Origin: Rubripirellula amarantea
Lineage (GTDB): Bacteria; Planctomycetota; Planctomycetia; Pirellulales; Pirellulaceae
Direction of reading: 5' to 3'
Length of the DNA stretch: 64,000 nt
Assembly (NCBI RefSeq): GCF_007859865.1
Contig: NZ_SJPI01000001.1
Coordinates: 1 to 64,000 of the forward strand
The translations under genes and the position numbers were made by a program. The notes under the pieces are model-generated. The model was not told the DNA's origin. It did not search any database and saw only the letters and a list, made by a program, of their open reading frames with translations. Below are positions 45,057 to 54,060 of this stretch, in pieces (position 1 is the first letter of the stretch; each line of letters begins with the position of its first letter).

Positions 45057-46307
45057 ATGAATCATTTCACTGGAATCGTAATCGTGGCTCTTTTCGCCTC
45101 GACGATGCCCCGGGCCTTCGCTCAAACCACGGACGCATCACCTTGGCAAGCCAATCGCGAACTCGTCACCAAACTGTCCGAGAAACAACCCGAGTTCATT
45201 TACGAGGAAGACAAGGTTCCCGAGTTTGACCTTCCCCCGGTCTTGGAAAGCAGCACCGAGTCACCGCAACACTGGACGAGCGTGACACGCCCCAAGTTGT
45301 TGCAGCAATTCCGCGATCACGTTTACGGGAATCGGCCGGATACCAAACATTCCGTTTCCACTCGCCAAGTGAAAACGGTCTCGAATGCCTTTGATGGCAA
45401 GGCGACCGGGCACCAGATGGAAATGACGGTGTCGATCGGCGATCGGCAATTCTCATTCCCGTTCGTGTTGATGACACCTAACCAATCAAAGCAGCCAACT
45501 CCCGCAGTCGTCTTTATCAATAACCGAAGCCAGCTTTCACTTGACGATGTCGTTGCCGAGTCGGATACGTTTTGGCCCGCTCGAACACTCATCGAACGTG
45601 GCTATGCAACCGCATCATTCTTCACCTCTGATGTGGACCCTGATGACAAAGACCGATACTCTGACTCGATCCGAAGTTTCTTTGCCAACGGCGAATTTCC
45701 TAGCCAAAAGTCATGGGGCAGTCTGTCGGCCTGGGGATGGGCCGCCAGTCGTATGCTTGAGCAACTCGCCGCGCAGCCAAGCGTCGATGCCGACCGAATT
45801 GCGGTAGTGGGTCACTCGCGCGGCGGCAAAACAGCACTCTGGGCGGCGGCCGAAGACGATCGCTTCGCGGCAGTGCATTCTAACGAGTCGGGCTGCGGCG
45901 GCGCGGCGCTATCTCGTCGACAATTCGGAGAATCCGTCGCCCGAATCACCCGAGTGTTTCCTCATTGGTTCTGTCGAGCGTTCACTGCCTACTCGGACAA
46001 TGAATCCGAATTGCCCGTCGACCAACATCAACTGATCGCGATCCTCGCGCCTCGCGGAGTCTACATATCAAGTGCCGATGAGGATTTGTGGGCTGACCCT
46101 CACGGCGAATATCTCGCGTTGGTTCATTCGGCCCCAGCCTTCGAATTGTTAGGCCAGGCGGCAATCACGCAAACCAGCATGCCTCCCATCGACCAGCAAC
46201 GAGTCCGGGGAAAAACTGGCTACCATGTTCGATCGGGCCCTCACAATCTGACACCTTTCGACTGGGACATGTTTCTTGACTTCACTGACACCTTATTTGT
46301 GCGATGA
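45057..46307 (+). CDS. Secreted CE15-like esterase
   Basis: This 416-residue exported alpha/beta hydrolase has a signal peptide (MNHFTGIVIVALFAST). The nucleophile motif GHSRGGKTAL is typical of the CE15 glucuronoyl esterase group (G-x-S-R-x-G-K), followed by NESGCGGAAL. A late SGPHNLTPFDW block supplies the His. These enzymes cut ester links between glucuronoxylan and lignin, though marine relatives have other substrates. The ATG at 45057 opens the signal peptide. The stop overlaps the next ATG (ATGA), suggesting co-translation with the dehydrogenase. Confidence 0.82.
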   Translation: MNHFTGIVIVALFASTMPRAFAQTTDASPWQANRELVTKLSEKQPEFIYEEDKVPEFDLPPVLESSTESPQHWTSVTRPKLLQQFRDHVYGNRPDTKHSVSTRQVKTVSNAFDGKATGHQMEMTVSIGDRQFSFPFVLMTPNQSKQPTPAVVFINNRSQLSLDDVVAESDTFWPARTLIERGYATASFFTSDVDPDDKDRYSDSIRSFFANGEFPSQKSWGSLSAWGWAASRMLEQLAAQPSVDADRIAVVGHSRGGKTALWAAAEDDRFAAVHSNESGCGGAALSRRQFGESVARITRVFPHWFCRAFTAYSDNESELPVDQHQLIAILAPRGVYISSADEDLWADPHGEYLALVHSAPAFELLGQAAITQTSMPPIDQQRVRGKTGYHVRSGPHNLTPFDWDMFLDFTDTLFVR

Positions 46308-47548
46308 AGCCTCCATCATTTGATCAGCCGTTGGGTCCCGATCCACGCATCACGTTGGTAGGTGCCGGCGTTGTCGGCCAAGCCATTTTGCGTGCGCATG
46401 TCGCAGCAGGATTGTCGGTGCGAATTTGCGACCAAGACGCTGCATCTTTAAACCGGGCAATCGAGATCGTCGACATGAATCCCGAGCATTGGCAAATTAT
46501 CCGGGGCAAGGAATTCGGTGATCTTCCCTGCATTGAATTGGTCAGTTCGCGAGACCGTACCGAGTCGACTTTGTCACGTATCGTCATCGAATCCATTCCC
46601 GAACGCTTGGACGTGAAGCGATCCTTCTTTGCCGAAATTGAATCACACGTTGATAACAACACCGTCCTCTGTACCAACACGTCGACCCTGCGAATCGGCG
46701 AGATAGCGAGTGCGATATCCGACCCCACGCGATTCTGTGGCATGCACTTTTTCATGCCGGTGGAAAATAGAAATGCAGTGGAGTTGATCTGTGGTGATAG
46801 AACCTCGGACGCCTGCCTTGCGGTCGCGACTCAGCACATTCGCAATTTGCGCAAAGTCCCGTTAGTTGTTCGTGACACACCAGGCTTCATCGTTAACCGC
46901 CTGCTGTCGCCATACCTGAACGAATCGCTGCAACTGCTTTGCCGAGGCATCTCGGCGGAGCGAATTGAAGCGGCAGCCTTGAACTATGGCATGCCCATTT
47001 CACCATTGGAATTGATCGACAATATCGGCACCCGAACAATGTTCGATGCCGGGCGTGTGTATTGGCAATCATTCCCCGACCGTATCGATCCGTCGCCGAT
47101 GTTGGCGGGATTGGTCAAATCCAAACGTGCGGGAAAGTACGTCGGAACGGGAATCTACGACTACGACCGCAGCGGAAATCGTTCAGCGGAGATTGCGGAA
47201 ATCACAAAGACGCTGATACACCGATATCGGCTCGACGATGTCGAACTGACCGATCAAGAAATCACGGATCGGTTGTCAATTCCCATGTGGATCGAAGCCG
47301 CAATCGCAACCAAGGAAGGCACGGTCAACGATATTGAACAGTTTGATACGGCAATGCGAGGTGGATTGGGCTACGCACCTGAACAATCGTGGCTAGATTT
47401 CTTTGATCATCTCGGCAGCAACCACATCCTCAATGCGATCTCGCGTTGGTCCAAACACTCCAAAGCGATGGTGGCTCCTGAGGCAATCGCGGCAGCATTG
47501 TCGAATTTCGAGCCAAGTCGGGCTCTCCACGAACTTCGAACTCAGTAA
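46304..47548 (+). CDS. 3-hydroxyacyl-CoA dehydrogenase
   Basis: This 414-residue NAD enzyme oxidises L-3-hydroxyacyl-CoA, the third step of fatty-acid beta-oxidation. The Rossmann motif is LVGAGVVGQAI (about residues 18-28). Then come CTNTSTLRIGEIA, GMHFFMPVENRNAVELI (catalytic His with the H-F-x-x-P-V box), DTPGFIVNRLLSPYLNE and a second C-terminal helical domain (about 300-400). No thiolase or enoyl hydratase is adjacent. Its ATG overlaps the esterase stop. Confidence 0.9.
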   Translation: MKPPSFDQPLGPDPRITLVGAGVVGQAILRAHVAAGLSVRICDQDAASLNRAIEIVDMNPEHWQIIRGKEFGDLPCIELVSSRDRTESTLSRIVIESIPERLDVKRSFFAEIESHVDNNTVLCTNTSTLRIGEIASAISDPTRFCGMHFFMPVENRNAVELICGDRTSDACLAVATQHIRNLRKVPLVVRDTPGFIVNRLLSPYLNESLQLLCRGISAERIEAAALNYGMPISPLELIDNIGTRTMFDAGRVYWQSFPDRIDPSPMLAGLVKSKRAGKYVGTGIYDYDRSGNRSAEIAEITKTLIHRYRLDDVELTDQEITDRLSIPMWIEAAIATKEGTVNDIEQFDTAMRGGLGYAPEQSWLDFFDHLGSNHILNAISRWSKHSKAMVAPEAIAAALSNFEPSRALHELRTQ

Positions 47549-47646
47549 CTCGAAAACGCCTTTGCAGATCGCCATAGCTCGAATTCTGGCAAGGGGCTTC
47601 TAAGGTTCACCGACGTGCCATTGCGAGCACGTCGTCATTGCGAAAT

Positions 47647-47751
47647 CGCTGCACCAAGAAACCCTACATCAGAGATCCCTACATCAAAGATCGCTACATC
47701 AAAGATCGCTGTGTACTAAGACGCTGTGTACTAAGACGCTGTGTCCTAACA
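47647..47751. repeat. 15-bp tandem repeat, seven units in two sequence phases
   Basis: Seven 15-bp units lie between convergent genes: one diverged (CGCTGCACCAAGAAA), three of the CCCTACATCAAAGAT type and three of the CGCTGTGTACTAAGA type, two of them identical. Two more faint units run from 47752 to the transporter stop codon at 47782. Confidence 0.85.
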
Positions 47752-47781
47752 CGTGACGTCAAGCGACTTCAGCAACATTGC

Positions 47782-49101
47782 CTAGGGAACTGCAGGTGCC
47801 GCATCGCCGGCGTCCATGGAATCCACGGCATCTTCTTCGATTGCTTTGGTCTTATCCCAGAACGTGAAGAAGAACAGGGCTGCCACGGCGGCAGCAAAAA
47901 TCGCCGGCATCAACCAGAATTGCAGTGCACCGGCTTGCCAACCTTCTTGCGAAGTAGGATCGAGTTTGACGACGCTGTCACCCCAGTAGCCAAGCACATA
48001 GTTGCCAACCAACATTCCTGCACCATAAGTCAACAAACCGACAAGAGCTTGAGCACTGGTACGTGTTTCAGGCGGTGCCACGCGATCGGTGTAAAGTTGC
48101 CCCGTCACAAAGAAGAAGTCGTAGCAGATACCGTGCAGAGCAATGCCCAACACCAACATCGCCGATGATGAGGGGAACATTCCGAACAAGACGTAACGAA
48201 CCGCCCAAGCCAACATGCCCACCAACAACATCTTCTTGACACCCAATCGCACCAGGAAGAATGGCACCAGCGCCATGAAGAAGATTTCGCTCACTTGACC
48301 TAATGCCATGACGCCGCCGGTGTCATCACCAAAGGCCATCAGCTTCACAAAATCGCCCGTCCGAGCGTAGTAAAACGCCAATGGAATGCAGATCAAGAAG
48401 GAGCAAAGGGCAAACACTGCATAGGACGGATTTTTGAAGAGACTGATCGCGTCGAATCCCAAAATCTTGATGATGCTGACGGGCTTTCCCTTTCCTTCCG
48501 GTGGCGACTTAGGAAGGGTGAAGCTGTAGATCCCATAAATGAAACTTACCAGAGCGGCAATCTGAAATTGCACCGCGGTCCCGCCTGCATCAGCCACACC
48601 CGGCAATACCTTGAACGGAAAGATTCCGAAGAACGATTGCGATACGACCAAGCCTGCCACAATCCATCCGATCGTTCCCCACAATCGAATTCTAGGAAAG
48701 TCTCGCTCGGTCGATTCAACGTTCTGGAAGGTAATCGTGTTGACCAGCGCAAGCGTTGGCATGTAGCAGATGAAGAACGCGAGCATCGCAAAAAAGAATT
48801 GCGATGGTGAATCCGTGATCGTGCTGACCCAATACAGCACGCCAGCACCGATCAAATGTAAGATCCCGTTGATTTGTTCCTTGTTCATCAACCGGTCAGC
48901 CACGAAACCAACGATCAACGGAGCCAGCAATGCTGCCCACGTCTGAGTCGCATACGTGCTACCGATGATTTGATTCAGTTTCCCCTCTTCCTCGTAGCTG
49001 GCGAAAATGTTCGTTAAGTAACCGCCCATCGTCACAAAGAAGACGCCCCATACAAAAAACTGCAGGAACATCATAATTTTCAAGCGAATCGAGATCGACA
49101 T
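47782..49101 (-). CDS. MFS transporter, nucleoside:H+ symporter type
   Basis: This 439-residue membrane protein resembles NupG/XapB-type nucleoside permeases. The N terminus IRLKIMMFLQFFVWGVFFVTMGGYL and the QIIGSTYATQTWAALLAPLIVGFVADRL segment fit, and about twelve hydrophobic helices follow. It would import nucleosides or similar small molecules with protons. The ATG at 49101 is chosen over a GTG three bases upstream. No nucleoside-salvage gene is adjacent. Confidence 0.85.
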   Translation of the reverse strand: MSISIRLKIMMFLQFFVWGVFFVTMGGYLTNIFASYEEEGKLNQIIGSTYATQTWAALLAPLIVGFVADRLMNKEQINGILHLIGAGVLYWVSTITDSPSQFFFAMLAFFICYMPTLALVNTITFQNVESTERDFPRIRLWGTIGWIVAGLVVSQSFFGIFPFKVLPGVADAGGTAVQFQIAALVSFIYGIYSFTLPKSPPEGKGKPVSIIKILGFDAISLFKNPSYAVFALCSFLICIPLAFYYARTGDFVKLMAFGDDTGGVMALGQVSEIFFMALVPFFLVRLGVKKMLLVGMLAWAVRYVLFGMFPSSSAMLVLGIALHGICYDFFFVTGQLYTDRVAPPETRTSAQALVGLLTYGAGMLVGNYVLGYWGDSVVKLDPTSQEGWQAGALQFWLMPAIFAAAVAALFFFTFWDKTKAIEEDAVDSMDAGDAAPAVP

Positions 49102-49206
49102 CACAGTCAGTTTCCTTGATCGGTGGGAAAGGGAGGGCAGTGCGTTTTTTTTAGCAGAACGATGCTGGTGGGCGTTTTGAGGGAAGGCGGTTCTTGCAAA
49201 CGCTTC

Positions 49207-49257
49207 GTTGTTGCGAGCGATTTGTTGTTGCGAGCGATTTGTTGTAACGAGCGCGTT
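49207..49257. repeat. 17-bp tandem repeat
   Basis: Two identical units, GTTGTTGCGAGCGATTT (49207 and 49224), and a diverged third (GTTGTAACGAGCGCGTT, 49241-49257), 45 bases 3' of the methyltransferase stop codon. Confidence 0.8.
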
Positions 49258-49301
49258 TTCGTAGCAAACTCAGTTTCTAGCGAACACGAACGCGACAAGA
49301 G

Positions 49302-50267
49302 CTAGTCCGCTTTTAGGTTGTCGAGCACGTCCGCCGCAGGAACGGGAACCACTTCACTAAGTGGACTGTCGTCACGAGCGAAGAACATCAAATGCTGCCA
49401 GGGAAGTTGATTGTACTCGCGAACGAGCTTAAATCCATTGCCTTGATATTCCTTGATGATCTGCCGTTTGGACATCTTGTGCAGCGGCTTGATCGGTACG
49501 GTGGGGTCTTCTTCGCGATACTCTAGCAGCGCCACGACGCCTTCGGGCTTTAACGATCGGCGGATCGACCACAACATCGACTCGGGATGTGAAAACTCGT
49601 GATACACATCCACCATCAAGACCATGTCGACCTCGCCGGCGGGCAACTTTGGATCGTCGACTTTCCCTAGAATCGGTTCAATGTTGTCGAGCTTCAACTG
49701 CGCACCGCGGACTTGCAGTTTCTGCAACATTTCCCGCTGAATATCTACCGCCAAGACTCGTCCCTTGTCCGTCACCGCCTTTGCCATGGGGAACGTCCAG
49801 AACCCGTTCCCGCACCCCAGATCAACGACTGTCATCCCTGGTTTCAGACCAAGATTGTCGAAGGACTCGCTCGCATTCTCTTCTTGATCGCGTTCGGGTC
49901 GGATTAACCACGATGCCCCCATGTGCGACATGGGCTGGGCAACGATTCGATCCATGTAGGTTCGGCGAGCCTTTTCCTTCGGTCGCTCGGTTTCGATGGC
50001 CGCCACCACCTTGGGTTCCCCCGCGTCAGTTTCGCTGGCGACTGTTTTGTCGGCGTCTGGCTCGGTGGAGTCTCTTTCACTGGCAACCGGTTCGTCGGCA
50101 AGCAGGACTGATCCAGACCATTCGGCGTGCGGCGCACCGATCAATAGTCCCCCCAAGAAAAGCAAGGTGGCAATCACCTCCCGTGGAGACCCAGGAAAAC
50201 TAATCGTCGCTGTTGATCGTGTACTCGAACTCGGGTGCGAAGGCGGTTTCAAACTCGTAGACGTCAT
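49302..50267 (-). CDS. Exported class I SAM-dependent methyltransferase
   Basis: This 321-residue protein has a hydrophobic segment near residues 30-52 (VIATLLFLGGLLIGAPHA), an acidic linker and a methyltransferase domain (about residues 125-270: VVDLGCGNGFW, VLAVDIQ, VDMVLMVDVYHEF, LKPEGVVALLEY). The segment looks like a signal peptide or anchor, putting the domain outside the cytoplasm, which is odd because SAM is cytoplasmic. The ATG at 50267 gives a long N-region and overlaps the upstream gene by 68 bases; a GTG at 50177 with GGGAG upstream would avoid the overlap. Substrate unknown. Confidence 0.8.
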   Translation of the reverse strand: MTSTSLKPPSHPSSSTRSTATISFPGSPREVIATLLFLGGLLIGAPHAEWSGSVLLADEPVASERDSTEPDADKTVASETDAGEPKVVAAIETERPKEKARRTYMDRIVAQPMSHMGASWLIRPERDQEENASESFDNLGLKPGMTVVDLGCGNGFWTFPMAKAVTDKGRVLAVDIQREMLQKLQVRGAQLKLDNIEPILGKVDDPKLPAGEVDMVLMVDVYHEFSHPESMLWSIRRSLKPEGVVALLEYREEDPTVPIKPLHKMSKRQIIKEYQGNGFKLVREYNQLPWQHLMFFARDDSPLSEVVPVPAADVLDNLKAD

Positions 50268-50637
50268 CAAAATCCTCTCGGCGATCTGACTCGCTCTTAC
50301 GCATTTGTTCGATTCGAATCAGGTTATAAACTAACTCACCCAAGTCGCTGGTGCTCTGAATTCCCCATGATCCCAACACCATCCGCGCAAGGTAGCCGTA
50401 TTGGTCGAGAGCATACAACCGACAAGCTTCGCAAAGCTGTTGCCCGGTCACATGGCGTGAATCTTCTTCGTCCGAGAAATCAAGGTCGTCCAATGATTCA
50501 CTCTTGCGAGTATCGCCAGCAACCATGTGCTCGTGGGCGTACTGCAAGGCTTCACGAATGAATTGATACGCTTCGAGTTTGTAGCGAGTGTCGTCGGCTA
50601 ACAAATCTCGCATCGCTTGCAATGGAGACTTCATCAT
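50200..50637 (-). CDS. Minf_1886-like family protein
   Basis: This 145-residue cytoplasmic protein shows the pattern of the Minf_1886 family: DDTRYKLEAYQFIREALQYAHEH and, later, HVTGQQLCEACRLYALDQYGYLARMVLGSWGI, with an acidic C terminus. The family is conserved in planctomycetes and verrucomicrobia, and its function is unknown to me. The ATG at 50637 is used; a TTG at 50655 is possible. It lies 47 bases downstream of the RicT-like gene and overlaps the methyltransferase. Confidence 0.8.
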   Translation of the reverse strand: MMKSPLQAMRDLLADDTRYKLEAYQFIREALQYAHEHMVAGDTRKSESLDDLDFSDEEDSRHVTGQQLCEACRLYALDQYGYLARMVLGSWGIQSTSDLGELVYNLIRIEQMRKSESDRREDFDDVYEFETAFAPEFEYTINSDD

Positions 50638-50684
50638 GAGACCGTCAGGGGACAAGAGAAATAAATTAGAAAAGTGACGATAAA

Positions 50685-51587
50685 TTATTCGCGTTTGCTC
50701 TTTTTTCGAGCGGACTTGGATCGTTCCTCGCCATGACGCAATACTTGCACGATATCGTCCACGTGAAGCAGGATACGCCGTTTGTCTTCCATCCGCACCG
50801 ACAATTGCCGTGCCAATATATTTTGCCCTAATACCGTTGCATTGCCATCACGGGTAAGGACCAAACTTCCGGCGGGTGGCAATTCCTCGGCCAATGATTC
50901 GTAGGTATCGAACTCGTAACGTAAACAGCACTTCAACCGTCCGCAACGACCCGAAATCTTAGCAGGATCCAAAGTTGCCTTTTGCAACTTCGCCATCTTC
51001 ATCGATACCGGAGGCATCTTGGTCAAGAAAGTCGCGCAGCAAATCGGCTGGCCGCAATCGCCATAGTCGGCTAACAGCTTGGCTTCGTCACGAACGCCAA
51101 TTTGCCGCATTTCGATACGCGTCTGAAATTCTCGCCCTAGGTCACGAACCAATTGCCGAAAGTCGACTCTTTGATCGGCCAGGAAATAAACGACCATCCG
51201 TTCGCCACCAAGGATGCGTTCCACGTCGACCAGTTCCATCCGCAATCTCAGCGCATCAACCGCAGCCTGACACTTGACCATATCATCGGCGACCAAAGCT
51301 TCGAGATGATTCCATTGCTGGCGGTCATCATTGCTGACCCGCCGCAAGATTCGGCCCTCGGTAGGCTCAGTCATCGAATCAATCGCGGTGGGCGTAGCCT
51401 CACACAACACGGTTCCGATTTCTGTCCCGCGTTCGGTACGTACGACAACCTCATCTCGATAGCGGTAAGATTCTTTGGCGTCCATCACGCCAAGGGTTCG
51501 CATTGATCCACATCGCACAACGTATTGCGTCGGCGTCGAACTTTCTGCTGATTGATCAGCGTCTTCAACGGATTCAGGTTCATTCAT
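50685..51587 (-). CDS. PSP1-domain protein (RicT/YaaT-like)
   Basis: This 300-residue protein has the PSP1 C-terminal domain of RicT. It has VVVRTERGTEIGTVL, RMELVDVERILGGERMVVYFLADQRVDFRQLVRDL, then the Cys motifs DCGQPICCATFL and GRCGRLKCCLRYEFDTY. In Bacillus, RicT joins RicA and RicF in a complex that carries Fe-S clusters and promotes RNA processing; the conserved Cys here suggest a like cluster. The C terminus is basic (KSARKKSKRE). The ATG at 51587 overlaps the end of the beta-propeller gene. Confidence 0.85.
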   Translation of the reverse strand: MNEPESVEDADQSAESSTPTQYVVRCGSMRTLGVMDAKESYRYRDEVVVRTERGTEIGTVLCEATPTAIDSMTEPTEGRILRRVSNDDRQQWNHLEALVADDMVKCQAAVDALRLRMELVDVERILGGERMVVYFLADQRVDFRQLVRDLGREFQTRIEMRQIGVRDEAKLLADYGDCGQPICCATFLTKMPPVSMKMAKLQKATLDPAKISGRCGRLKCCLRYEFDTYESLAEELPPAGSLVLTRDGNATVLGQNILARQLSVRMEDKRRILLHVDDIVQVLRHGEERSKSARKKSKRE

Positions 51588-52572
51588 CCGCCGGTATCCA
51601 ATTCCAAGACTGACCAATCTGCATCACACCATTTTTCCTGGTTCCCACCAGTAGTTCATTCTCTCCGTTCCAATGCACCGCCCAAACACCACTGGGCGAG
51701 GCCAACGAAGAGGCCGGTGACGTGTCAGTGCTGGTTGCCGAGAAGAAATGCACTTTCCCGTTGGGTTGGCCCGCCACAATCGCACCGGAATCCGACACGG
51801 CCAAGTTGGTCAACCAATCATCGCCTTTACCGAAAACGGTTGGTTTCGCTCCGTCGCTGAGTTCGGCTTGATAGAGTTGGCGATCGCCGCTTCCCACATA
51901 GACGTGTTGTCCATCGCGACCAAACGCAACGCTCCAAGCCGCTTCTTCGCCAAACTTAATCTTGGCCTTGGGTTCTAAACTTGGCCATGAAAGTACATGA
52001 GCGTGGCCCGAGGCATCGGTGACAACCAACATAGTTTGATCCGGCGACAAAACCATGTCGGTAATGGACTGCTCACCAATCGAAGCTTCGTGCTTCACCT
52101 TCGCTTCGGCGAGATCCCAAATCATCACCTTGCCAGCTTCATTGCCTGCAATCACCGCAGAACCATCCGGACTTAACATCATCGCTTGGCACCACCGTTC
52201 CATGGCCAACTCGTGCATGCGATGAGTTGCCGTTTCAACATCGTAAACGATTAGGTTGCCTCGATAATCAACGCTGACGACCGTCTTTGCGTCGGCGGAT
52301 CCATCAACACACCAAACGGCAGCGGGATGTTCATAAAGTGGCATTCTTTCACTCGGATCGGATGCCGAGAACTTGACGACTTTTGAAGGATGGAACAACA
52401 AACCGCTGGCGGTTGCCGCCACAAAGTCGTCACCGTCACCCAACTTGGCAATCGAAGTCACCCAAACGGTTTCTTGGGTGACAGAACCTGGATCACTGCT
52501 TTCCTCAGCCAACGTGACATGACTAGTGGCTCCAAGCAACATCGCGAAGCAAACAGTAAACCTTATGAGCAT
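51580..52572 (-). CDS. Secreted WD40-like beta-propeller
   Basis: This 330-residue exported protein has a signal peptide (MLIRFTVCFAMLLGATSHVTLA). Its body contains repeated four-stranded units typical of WD40 propellers (VWCVDGSADAKTVVSVDYRGNLIVYDV, MMLSPDGSAVIAGNEAGKVMIWDL, MVLSPDQTMLVVTDASGHAHVLSW). Seven or so blades are likely. It probably acts as a binding scaffold. GGAAAG upstream supports the ATG at 52572. Translationally coupled to the RicT-like gene through an 8-base overlap; the functional link is unclear. Confidence 0.75.
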   Translation of the reverse strand: MLIRFTVCFAMLLGATSHVTLAEESSDPGSVTQETVWVTSIAKLGDGDDFVAATASGLLFHPSKVVKFSASDPSERMPLYEHPAAVWCVDGSADAKTVVSVDYRGNLIVYDVETATHRMHELAMERWCQAMMLSPDGSAVIAGNEAGKVMIWDLAEAKVKHEASIGEQSITDMVLSPDQTMLVVTDASGHAHVLSWPSLEPKAKIKFGEEAAWSVAFGRDGQHVYVGSGDRQLYQAELSDGAKPTVFGKGDDWLTNLAVSDSGAIVAGQPNGKVHFFSATSTDTSPASSLASPSGVWAVHWNGENELLVGTRKNGVMQIGQSWNWIPADE

Positions 52573-52626
52573 CGTTAGAAATCTTTCCTTTACGAATCCG
52601 CCAAACCAAGCCAAACGCAGCCTCTG

Positions 52627-53769
52627 TTATTCTTGATCGCAGTAAGACAGCGACAGCAACGCATACGCGGTTACCAACTGCCGATCGCCTTCCATCCAAC
52701 GATCACTTCCACTATTGACCCACGAACCGTCTTCCTGCTGGGCGTCAAGCAACGTGCGAGCGAGTTCTTGTCGCCACACGTGTGGAGTCCCCGATTCGTC
52801 ATCGAGGATGTCAATTCCTGCCGCATCGAGCGCTTTCGCAAACGTGTGGTAGTAGTAGTACAAGCCCGATTGTCCCATCCCGGGATTACTGTCGAGAGCG
52901 TAGTTGTTTCGAATGAACTTCATTGCGGCGACAACTCGCGGATCATCGGAAGTCAAGCCAGCATAGATCATGCTCTTCAGTCCAGCGTAGGTCATCGAGG
53001 CATAGCTACGAAGTCCGCCCGAATCCGTGGTACCCGCTTGGCTTTGACCACCTGCCGCAGGCGTGTAATAGAATCCACCGTCGCCAACCTTGCCCGCATG
53101 TTCGGTGTCGTTTCCTTCACCTTCAAGATTCTGAGTTCGCACCACAAAGGTGAGTGCCTTTTGAATCGCCTCATCATCAGGATCATTCCCAAGTTCCTTC
53201 AAGGCTTCGAGCAGGAACGAGGTATTGGAAAGGTCAGGACGCTCGTGACTACCATAGCCTGCGCCACCGTATGCGGTATCGGACGTTTCCACCCCTTCGC
53301 CTTCATCCCACTGAATGTCTTTCAAGAACGCTTCGGCACGAGCTAACACACTGTCGTACTTGTCGTCACGATTGGCACGCACGAGAGCACCGACGGCGAC
53401 GGATGTCTCATAGTTGCGATACCTCGATCCCTTTTCATAAATGCCACCATCCGTTTGGAATTTGGTTTCGATATATGCCAACGCTTTTTTGACGGCGGGA
53501 TCATCAATCGCCTTACGTCTGTTTTCCAGGATTGCTTTCACACAAAGAGCCGTGACAGCAGCACCAGTTTGTGGACTGAATGAACCATCGTCACCTTGCC
53601 CACGAAGTTTCAGAAAATCAATTCCTCGATCGATAGCTGCTTGCAACTGTTCAGGAGTCACTTCTTTGACTTCCGAAGAAGCAGTGACGGTAGGCGTTGC
53701 TGACTCGTCAGCCATCGAAAACACCGGAGTCATTCCCAGACAAAGAGCAAGGAGGATGAAGCGTCGCAT
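52627..53769 (-). CDS. Secreted alpha/alpha-toroid (terpene cyclase/prenyltransferase-like) protein
   Basis: This 380-residue protein has a signal peptide (MRRFILLALCLGMTPVFSMA). Repeated helical hairpins with QxxGS[FW]-like turns (DDGSFSPQTGAAVTALCVKAI, DGGIYEK, GDGGFYYTP, QEDGSWVN) resemble squalene-hopene cyclase or prenyltransferase repeats. There is no DXDD acid motif that I can see, so cyclase activity is unlikely. Planctomycetes have many such exported toroids of unknown function. The gene lies 54 bases upstream of the propeller gene and may be in its operon. Confidence 0.75.
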   Translation of the reverse strand: MRRFILLALCLGMTPVFSMADESATPTVTASSEVKEVTPEQLQAAIDRGIDFLKLRGQGDDGSFSPQTGAAVTALCVKAILENRRKAIDDPAVKKALAYIETKFQTDGGIYEKGSRYRNYETSVAVGALVRANRDDKYDSVLARAEAFLKDIQWDEGEGVETSDTAYGGAGYGSHERPDLSNTSFLLEALKELGNDPDDEAIQKALTFVVRTQNLEGEGNDTEHAGKVGDGGFYYTPAAGGQSQAGTTDSGGLRSYASMTYAGLKSMIYAGLTSDDPRVVAAMKFIRNNYALDSNPGMGQSGLYYYYHTFAKALDAAGIDILDDESGTPHVWRQELARTLLDAQQEDGSWVNSGSDRWMEGDRQLVTAYALLSLSYCDQE

Positions 53770-54060
53770 ATGTGAAATCCTTAGAAATTCAAAGTCTTGA
53801 AAGAGAAAGGGTTTGTCGGTGACCCGTATCCGTTATTTGCCGAATCGGAAATACCGTCACGAACCATAGAATGCCAGTCGCTGTTGCGAACCAATCGTTC
53901 GTCGCCAACCACGAGAGTCCTACCCGTATCTTATCCGCTGATGCACCAAGGATGCAGTCGGCTGGCTGACTTCGCCGACAAAACCATTGGCTATGCGCTG
54001 TTTGGATTACCACAGCCTGCTTTGAAGCCTTCTCCCCCTTAATCTTGGCATCGTTTCGCC

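Noticed and set aside
47638-48168. Plus-strand frame that reads through the 15-bp repeat array
   Set aside because: Open only because the period is a multiple of three; it runs antisense into the MFS transporter and gives a repetitive basic peptide.
52627-53769. Squalene-hopene cyclase
   Set aside because: Toroid repeats are present, but the protein is too short, exported, and I see no DXDD acid motif.
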